The position numbers and the translations under genes were made by a program. Below the pieces are notes generated by a model. The model made no database searches, was not told where the DNA came from, and saw only the letters and a list, made by a program, of their open reading frames with translations. Below are positions 54,701 through 63,700 of a stretch of DNA of 64,000 nucleotides, one piece after another (positions within the stretch are counted from its first letter, which is position 1; every line of letters begins with the position of its first letter). The stretch is from Stenopsyche tienmushanensis (taxonomy: Eukaryota; Arthropoda; Insecta; Trichoptera; Stenopsychidae), in the NCBI GenBank assembly GCA_008973525.1, contig WACJ01000078.1:496001-560000 (forward strand). Reading direction: 5' to 3'.

Positions 54701-57700
54701 GCATCCCAAGCCGCTTCACAAGCACCGCCCGCTCCGATTCGAGAGCACACACGACTCGTCGCTCCAGACGAGCCGGCCGCTCCAGACGTTCCAGCCGAAT
54801 CCGCTCATCTTCAACCGCCCGCTCCGAGCCAAGAGCAACCACGACTCGTCGCTCCAGACGAGCCGCCCGCTTCGATTCAAGGACACTCATTGCACGCCGC
54901 CTCAGATGAGCTTGCTCGAACTCCTCATCTTCAGCCGCCTGCGCCAATTCAGGAGCGCCCATCACTCGCCGCTCCAGATGAGCCCGCTCAAAACGCTCAT
55001 CTCCAGCCGCCCGCGCCAATTCAGAAGCGCCCATCATGCGCCGCTCCAGATGAGCCTGCTCAAACTGCTCATCTTCAGCCGCCCGCGCCGATTCAGAAGC
55101 GCCCATCATGTGCCGCTCCAAATGAGCCTGCTCAAACTGCTCATCTTCAGACGCCCGCGCCAATTCAGAAGCGCCCATCACGCGCCGCTCCAGATGAGCT
55201 CGCTCAAACTGCTCATCTTCAGCCGCCCGCGCCGATTCAGAAGCGCCCATCACGCGCCGCTCCAGATGAGCCTGTCAAAACAGCTCATCTTCAGCCGCCC
55301 GCTCCAATTCAGGAGCGCCCTTCGTTCGCCGCTGAAGAAGAGCCCGCTCAAAACGCTCATCTTCAGCCGCTTGCTCCGATTCAAGAGCATCCACCGCTAG
55401 CCGCTCCAGACGAGCTCGCTCCAACCGCCCATCGCCAGCCGCCCCTCAGCGACGAAGGACCGACCACCCACCGCGCCTTGCTGCAACGATTATTGTGCGG
55501 CAAACGCGGCCATTTGCAAACGCAATGTCGCAATAGACGACCACATTGGGACCGACGACGGCAGCAATTCGGTAACACCAGAACCGATCGTCGAGGATGC
55601 AGAGCCGACCGAGGAGGAGGAATTGGACCTAACAAGCACTTCCGGCGACAAGGAATGAGGACCGGAACTACCAACGCACGGCGGCGACGCTGCGGCGCCG
55701 TTTTCCCGCTGCACCCGCAGCATGCGCCGCGATGCCTCGCCATTGATGATGGCCGACCACCAACAGCCTCGCTGAAAGCCCGCACCTACGACCCGATGCA
55801 TTGTGCGTGGTTTCGACAATCAGCTCGAGCTACATCCGCATTGCAGGCTGCGCCTGGAGCGTTGGCCGCGATGCGGAAACTAGTGGAAAACCCAAAAGAG
55901 GGTTTGTGTACGCGTACAGGACTCGCAAAACTCTGGTAAGTGTCGTTTCGTTATGTTTGCCGCTGTTTTCGTAGTATCGGATGGATTCGACATCGCGCGA
56001 TGTTCTTAAATAAACCGCGCAATTAAAGATAATTTTGTCTAGTAAATTAAATTTATTCTTAAACAAACTTCTCGCGATAAGGCATACATGCCCAATTACT
56101 AAATCTGTGACAGTGATTGTTAAATTCGCGAGGAAAGATCGTACGAGCATCACGGAGGCCGAAGTGTTAACAACAATAATAATAATTAATAATAATAAGT
56201 CATTCGCGTACGTTCATAAGAGCACCAGTATCAGTGAGCAATTGCTGCGACTGACTGGTTTAAATCGCGGTGGGCGTCGATAGAGAGCTCGACGTCTAGT
56301 AGGGAGGAACGTGACTACAGCTGAGCTCCTAGTGGGCACTTGATCTCATCCTTAGGCTTTGATTCTTCGGCCAGGATAGATACATGATCATTTTAAAAAA
56401 AAGCACCAAAATAACGGCCAGGAACGACTCCTGCGTCAGACGGCTATGAAAAGCCGGGAAAAATAATTATACTTGTACTCACCGGGTACCGGATTAGCTC
56501 GCGATAATAATAAGTAATTGCAAAAATTCATACGAAAAGAATAATTTAACTAAAATCAGTAAGAAAATAAAAAAAAAATCCCGATACTGCAGCGGCGGCA
56601 GCATTTATGATTACGGACGGCACAATAAACGCGGAAAACGCACGGTTTCCCCTTTTCCATAAGGCGTAATTTTATAATTTAAAAAAAAAAAAAAAAACTA
56701 GATGATACAAACCTAGTTGTATTATATGTAATGACTTGCATTTTTTTGTTTCTCTATTGTATTTTGTGTATTTTTACTATTTACTGATTTATGATTTTGT
56801 ATAAATATTTCTTGTGTACTCTATTAAAAATGTGATTTTGGAGACGCACGGTTATGGATGGTAATCAAGGCAATTAAACACGTTCATCTTTTGTTGAATT
56901 GATCGGGACGATCAAACTTAAGTCGGGGGGAGTGTAGCGTGGAGGCATAATTAAATAATTAAAAATAGTGTACATGCGGCGAAATCCATGGGATTTCGCC
57001 GTTGCCAGTCCTTACGGTCAAGAAACACGGTCAAGAAACAAGAAGTACCGCAATAAGGGCTGGATCGACGCGCTCCATGTAGATAAGGACGCTGGCGTCG
57101 GTTACATAGATAAGAAAGGGTGGCCTGGCTTCAATTGCCAGGTATAAATGTGACGCTCTGTAGAAATATTACAGAGACGTCAGTTCGATTCTAGGCCTTG
57201 CCCGAGGAACATCTTTTCGGAGATTGTTCCGTTGAAGCCTCCATACATCGCCATTCTCGCTGCACTTCGTCTGGCTGAGAGTTCATCACACGCCATTGCC
57301 ATCCACGACTGTGCGCTCCGCATTTTATATAAATAAATGCGTTGAGCTGACATACAGTATTTGACTTCATCATCTCCATCTACGATCAGAACGAGCAGAA
57401 CATCCCCATCCCTTAAAGAATCCTGACAAATATCCGTAGTTCACCGGCGCCGTCCTCGTGGTCCAGACTAACGTTACGAAACGCCTAATTTCGAGTGACC
57501 TTTGGATCCGGGCTCCGCGATCCGGATACGCAGCATCCGCTGCAGCTACGAAGGAACGCAGGGGTGCCCATAGTCAGCGGCCCCCTACGTTACATTTTAT
57601 TCATTACACAAATAGAATATTGTTGAAGTCTTTAGAAATTATTTTAAAAATGCCACGTGTTTATCGTATCAAACGACTCTCAAATTGCGAACAAGTTTGA

Positions 57701-60700
57701 ACGAAATTCTTCAAAAGTATATTGCATGTTACACAGCTAAATACTAAAAATAAAGCCAAAAATGCATTTATTGTTACTAAACATCTGAGAATTATGGTTA
57801 TTCATTCATAGATAGGAGTCCCAATAGAATATTCGAATTTTCGATATTCGAATGTATTTGGACATTTTCTAATAATCGAATATTATTCGTTAAGTAATTT
57901 AGAAAGTTGAAACAAGATGGAACTCAATAAGTATGATGGCAAAAATATTAAAGAATTAAAGAAGATTAAAAAAATCATTAAGGGACATAAAAACGGAAAT
58001 TATTACTGATGAAGAAAAATATTTTTTAAGAAAATTGCTCGATGTTCTTCTGCCAATCGAAATAGCAACAAAGAAATGCAAAAAAGTGCCAAGTTTATTG
58101 AAATTATTTTATTGAATTTGAGTAAAGTTTATTAAACAACTATTTAAAAATATCGATCATGCCAAAAAAAGGGTGATATTTTAGATATTGTCGATAAAAC
58201 CAAACTCAACGACAACTGAGAGGTTTTTTCAACAGCAGGCTCAATAAAAATGAAATTACGATCAAGCTTAAAAGTAGAAACGTTCAATGCACTTTTTTTA
58301 AAATATGTATTGTTGAAAAGTAAATAAAATTCTGATCCTTTTGATTTCGCTGAAACCGAAAACCTCAAAATTTCACTTGATTTCTAGCCTTTGTCTACGA
58401 GAAAACGCGTTGCGCAACAGAAGATGATACTTCTCGCCTTGTTTGTGTGATGGGATCAAGAACCTTACTTCCTGAGGAAATAAATTTATTTCTAATGAAA
58501 GGAACTTTGTAGAAAAATAAGATGCTCCATTTATATTTTTATATAATTACACTAATGAAAAATTCCGGGTTATATTTGAATCACCCTCGTCTACATTTTA
58601 CCAATTTCTCATTCGATATTCGAATAATTGATTTTACCAATATTTGGAACCCCTATTCATAGATAAGGATTCATATATTCGTCCAAAAATAAAAATAAAA
58701 CTACAAATTTTCTACAAAACCCCGCGCAAATCGAATCGGGGTAATAATAATTTAATGTAAATGAATACATACCCAACAATATTAAATAGAAAGTTGAGTT
58801 GTTCTCTTACAATGAGCAATGTCATTGTATTTGCTAAGAAGTATCGAAAGAATCCAATCATTATCAAGCAATCAAGCATCACGATTTTGTTACGATATAC
58901 GGTTACTTGCTCAGCCATTGTTAGAATATCACCATTTTTTTTTGAAGATACATATTGAGCATGTTTACATTTTCAAAAATATCAGATGATACTTATCGTC
59001 GGTGTAACTTTAAACTCTCATCTTTGTCCAATATAATATGCGTATTTCACGTTAGTCGAATTTTCAATCGAAATTAAATTTATTTTACGTATTAAATCTG
59101 AATTCCGGCGAGTAATCATAAGTCAATAGTACTGATGTAATTTGTGCACCTCGATGATTGGAGCAGACAAGTGTTTTATATGTACCGTGTATTTTAAGAG
59201 ATTTTAAAATTCTAAATACTATTTCTTCGCATTTTGTATGGAATGGTCCTGCCTGTAGATTCATTGTCATGGCGGAACAGAGTTGGCAGCCCTAGCCAAA
59301 AAACAGTCCAGAATTAACTTGCGGTCAGTACTTTTCTGCCTATATTTTATTTTAAGCATTATTTTACGCTACGCGTGAACGGGGCATTAGGGATTCCAAT
59401 CCAGATATTCGGATATGTCCGACCGGCTCAACTATTCCATATCCGGATTTTCGGGGCAATATCCGAATGGTGTTCGTAATAATTTTTAATAGAACAGTTT
59501 ACAAAATCGACGAAAAATCACATGAATACTGAGATATTCACTACTTGGGTGAAACCATTACTGAGAGGTAGTGTTTGATTCTGTTAATAAAATATTGGCG
59601 GATATGAATATGAAGTCGCTATTAATGAAATACATAATAATAAAACATTATAAAATCCAGCAAAGAAGAGAATGAACTAAAGCCGACATAAAAAAATAAT
59701 TACACTCTTGATATATTTACAATGTGGTAATGTTCACAGTTCTAATAAACGCTATGAGAGATACTTTAGTTTTACAACAAATACACAATTACGATTGCGA
59801 CCCGAAGTCTAAGTGTTGTCGCAAATGCGGATAGAGGTTGTAAGAAATTATGTTGACTTGGCGAGTGAATGGAGAATTAGATTATATATTTTAAGGGTTA
59901 AGGGCTTACTGGTGGGGAAACAGCCAACCAACGATCGGTGACTTGGCGATGCTTGCGAGTTTGTTATGGGAAGATAAGGGATGAAGATTTTTAATCGAAG
60001 AGCACCATGTTTGTAAACGTACATAAACCAGATGCTCTAAAATGGATAAGGGAGCGTGAGTAAGGATGCAAGAAGGGATGAAGTAAAACAGATATGGTCT
60101 CAATGATGTACATTTCAAATTTAGATAGACTCGTGTCACTAAGTTGGCAATCCAGAATGGCGAGTACATAGCACTAGGAGCACGTAACAGAAGGTGGACC
60201 TTTCTATTTAAATGTAAAATCTTTCTCTAGATCAGCGGTTCTTAAACTGGGGTCCGCGGACCCCCGGGGGTCCGCGAAGACATTGCTGGGGGTCCGCGAA
60301 AATATAAACAAAACATTTATTTATACTTAAAAAAGACATTTTCGTCGAATTGTTTACAGAAAACATCGTAAAAAGATCTATTTTGTCCAAGAAATATTTG
60401 TTTGTTGGAAAAAATAGCTCACAAAGATTGAGATGGGTCCATCAAGAAAAAAAATATTCACGAAGGGGTCCGCGAAAAAAAAATTGCTCAAGAGGGGGTC
60501 CGCGAACTACATAAGTTTAAGAAGCACTGCTCTAGATTATGTGTTGTGGTCCAAGCTGTTGCTGGACTTTGTCTTCCAATCAGACAACGTTCTTATGTTT
60601 TATCAACAAGCTGTAATTATTTTCTCATCCTAAAATACATCGAGGGCCCTATTTGTAAAATTATTTTGAATTGTTTTCTTTTAATTAACGAAAAATTATT

Positions 60701-63700
60701 TTTAAGGTTGAGTTCTTGTTGGCGCGTGGAGCAGACCTAAACATAAAAGATTACTATGGTAATACTCCTTTATGGGAAAGTGTGAATAAGGTTAATATTG
60801 AATCGAGCCTCAAACTTTTGGATGCTGGTGCTACAATCACAGCAAGTAAATATGATAATATATAAATGCATAATGAGACGCACATTCTATATGAAATGTT
60901 ATTTCCTTGTATAGATTTTAATTTTTAATATTTCTTCAAGGTCAAAACTTCGTACAACATGTGGTCAGTTCAGGAAGTGTGCGCTTATTACAAGAACTCA
61001 GTAACAGGAATATAACTCCAAATCTCATGGCGCGAGATGTCCGATATGTCAGTTATATTGATGTGCGATTAAAAAAGGTATTTAATTCGAAATAAACCAA
61101 CGAAAAAAGATTTAACCTTTTCCACTTTTTTCCAAGTTTCATACTCGAAATTGAAAGTTGAAATAAAACGCTTTCTATCAGTTTTGTAAAACAGAAAGTG
61201 TACAAATCGTACATAAGACACTTACTTAGTATTTTAAAAGCCGTATAGTCTTTTAAACAAACACTTCGCGACTTCGCACTTTCACGGGGCAGAGATAACA
61301 AACACTTCGCGGTTGCGGTTAAGTCATTTTTAAAATATTGTTTCACACTTGTTTAAACTAAAAGCTCATTCAGCTTATCGCTTATTTTCATAACAATTAT
61401 TTATAATTCAAATTAAATAAAATAATAAGGTTTTTTTAATACATATTTTCAATATAAAAGAACAAACATTTATGACAGAATGGAAACTAAAATAGATAAA
61501 AAAAATTTTTTTTAAATATATAAGCGCACAGAGAATACAAATATTAATATCAAAATAATTTCGTGTTGCTTGACAATTATCTGACGTATTAATTGTGCTA
61601 ATACATTAGTATTAACAGTTTGTTTATCTTGCCACGCTAATAGTATTATATTATTTGCTCGACAAACTACTGTTTTATTTAAATGAGTGAATCGCGGGCT
61701 TCTTATGAATTTAGGTAAAATAATTTTATTTCTTTTTATTGTATGGCACGTAAAATGGCATTTTAAATTCAAACATTCCCTAGCTAAAGATAAGCTGCTG
61801 TAATATCGATCACCGTAGACCAGTGCTTCCTAACCTTTTCAGTATGATTACCCCTATGGCCTATCAGGGAAACTGATTTTACCCCTCTTTAAAATTTGTG
61901 CTCAGCCACATGGCGCTGATCTGCCATTTTATTATCTACATGCCAAAAATTACCAGCACGATTACCCCCGCAGAACACCTGTTTTACCCCTGCAGGGGTA
62001 ATTCCCCCTAGGTTAGGAACCACTGCCGTAGACAGTATCGAGATAATTGACCAATAGTCCCGCCGTTAAGCGTTCGGAGTAGTAAATCAATCTTCTTGGG
62101 TTCGAATTTACAGAAGGTGTGGTAGCTATCACACTTTTGAATCATATACACTCATCTACCAATTTACGCGGTGAATACTTTCGTCAGAAACTCGCGTAAA
62201 TAGAAACCGCGTATAAAAGGCAAGGAATTCATACAAAAATACACGATTGGTATCTTCATATAAAAAACGCATAAATGAAGTCTTTGATTAAATATCAAAT
62301 TTGAATATTCGTTCCACAAAATCCCCGTAAAAAGATCCACAGTTTCTTATATTAAAAATATTTATTCAAAATTGTAGTAGGTATATATAATATTTGAAGA
62401 AATATTGTTTTTATTTAAATTGAAAATTTATTAATCCTCATCTTCGCTGCTGTCTTCCATCATTCTAATCATTTACAATGACGGTTCGGAAGATTCATCT
62501 TCACTTACATGATCCGTTTCGGGTATTAAAATAAGGTCAACTAATTCCTCTTCGGTTATAATGTCATCGGTAAATAATTCTTAGATATCCTTACATTAAA
62601 AAACGCATCAAAACAAACAAAAAACATATTTTGATGAGTGTATTCGGTATAAAAATCATTTCAAAATAGTTGACAATGTTCTCATAAAAGAGATTGCTAA
62701 AAGCCACCTTAAAAAAATATCGATCACAGCATTGGGCAGTTTATTAAGTACTGTGGAATATAAATTTTATATAATTTAAGTAGTCACGAATAGTATAACT
62801 CATGGTTGTAATATTGTTATAATATAGTTAAACAGAATGTATAATATATATGTATAACCATCATACTTTATGCGTTTTTTCTTGTTATATAATATGTAAT
62901 GAAACTAGCTTTCGCTTTAAATTTAACAACGGACTCGTTTGATTTTTTGGATTTTCGCATAGATAAAGCATCCGAAAAATTTGGGAAAACCTTTCGTGTC
63001 TAAAAGAATTAGAAAACATCCTTTTGATCCTTTTGAACAATAGTCTTGTATATTTTTTGAAGTTACTAGTCCCATATTTAATATTACCCCAATTCATGCA
63101 TACATTCAATTGAAAGTGACTAGTTTCCAAGTTCGCCAAGTCTAGCTCGTGCACCAATTTGAAGGCATCATTTTGCCGGTTACGAATGTATTCGTTTGTA
63201 AAACAATATTATGGATTAATTCGTTAGTGAACAATAGTTTTAAAAAATCTTGGAGTAAAAGTACTTGGAGATCTGTGGATGGTATTCTTGATGTGAAAAA
63301 TCATTCCATTCACCGAATATATTATCTTGTACTTTATTTCTAACAGAATGAGCAGTTACGTCTTTGTCATCCGAAGACAATGGTATATCTTGTCGTCTTC
63401 TAGGTGGCAAAATATCAGTTCAACTGTCACTATCACTACTACTATAATCGTCGTCATAATTGACTTCATCGTCATTGTTATTATGATCAGGAGGCAAATT
63501 ATCCATGTAAAACTCACCATTGCTACTTTCAACGTCTGTCACTACATCTTCATCTGATACATTATCTATGAATTATTGATCACTAATTTCCATATCTGAC
63601 ATATCGTCATTTTAAAAATAAATAAAAAATACAAATTGACGATTTTAAATTTAAAGTGCAATCATTTTTGTTGCTGAAATAAACTATGTAAAAACGCTAC

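Larger units (their letters stand above)
54190..57594 (+). mobile_element. Gag-only LTR retroelement
   Basis: It starts where homology with copy B stops and ends at the LTR end CGTTACA. It contains the gag-like ORF (54416-55939), about 1 kb without coding potential, a purine-rich tract, AAGTCGGGGGGAG, directly before the LTR, and one LTR (56933-57594). There are no protease, RT, RNase H or integrase motifs and no 5' LTR. Either it was damaged by deletion or it is a non-autonomous family that relies on another element's polymerase. Confidence 0.75.

Noticed and set aside
54423..55400. Long second plus-strand frame and the minus-strand frame 54582-55253
   Set aside because: Both are by-products of the stop-free 72-bp repeat overlapping the gag-like ORF.
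54926..55429. CRISPR-like spaced repeats
   Set aside because: The repeat units are contiguous without unique spacers and are part of a coding sequence.
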